Source of the DNA: Campylobacteraceae bacterium
Lineage (GTDB): Bacteria; Campylobacterota; Campylobacteria; Campylobacterales; Sulfurovaceae
NCBI GenBank assembly: GCA_027056615.1
Contig: JALUKJ010000088.1
Span: 1-14,362, forward strand
DNA: 14,362 bases
Direction of reading: 5' to 3'
The notes below the pieces were generated by a model. It made no database searches. It saw only the letters and a list, made by a program, of their open reading frames with translations, and was not told the origin of the DNA. How positions within the stretch are numbered: the stretch's first letter is position 1; each line of letters opens with the position of its first letter. Both the position numbers and the translations under genes were made by a program. Shown here in pieces: positions 14,352-14,362 of the stretch.

Positions 14352-14362
14352 GGAAATTATGT

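Overview
The window is chromosomal DNA of a low-GC, gene-dense bacterium. The gene set suggests Campylobacterota (Sulfurovum/Sulfurimonas/Arcobacter-like). Pointers are AT-rich coding, strong TATAAT -10 boxes with few recognisable -35 boxes, a RibB carrying a degenerate GTP cyclohydrolase II domain (as described in Helicobacter), and the queC, ybeY, acs content. This assignment is inference from sequence style and families, not from a search.

Layout. (1) 1-3567, + strand: an operon already running at the left edge, with the tail of an unknown gene overlapping an M20 metallopeptidase, then two RimK-like ATP-grasp ligases, the second fused to a C-terminal helix-hairpin-helix module. It looks like a peptide or amino-acid ligation and trimming module with no named pathway, and is the best candidate for an undescribed system here. 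(2) 3574-6943: queC (- strand) diverges from ybeY, a YrbG-like cation/Ca2+ exchanger and a BaiN/HI0933-type flavoprotein (+ strand). A hairpin separates the first operon from queC, and a short palindrome made of two opposed -10-like boxes lies between queC and ybeY. (3) 6940-11967, - strand: an ADP-forming acyl-CoA synthetase homologue, ribB and acs. AMP-forming and NDP-forming acyl-CoA chemistry are thus close neighbours of a riboflavin gene. The flavoprotein and acs converge and share a TTAA where both stop codons sit. (4) 12106-12679, + strand: a textbook sigma-70 promoter and five tRNA genes, Gln(UUG), fMet, fMet, Gln(UUG), Gly(UCC). (5) 12825-13779: the skeleton of a heavy-metal RND efflux operon: a small secreted His/Cys protein with three internal stops, the N-terminus of a TolC-like protein, an unassigned piece, and the last ~130 residues of a CusA/CzcA pump. 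(6) 13860-14362: a promoter and a 111-residue truncated AAA/OLD-type ATPase, followed by very AT-rich DNA with two long perfect inverted repeats.

Taken together, regions 1-4 look like intact housekeeping and metabolic DNA. The stretch beyond the tRNA cluster looks like a decaying accessory region. Stretches without an intact gene over 300 bases occur only in 12680-13383, which holds the remnants described; within it 12680-12824 shows nothing I can assign.
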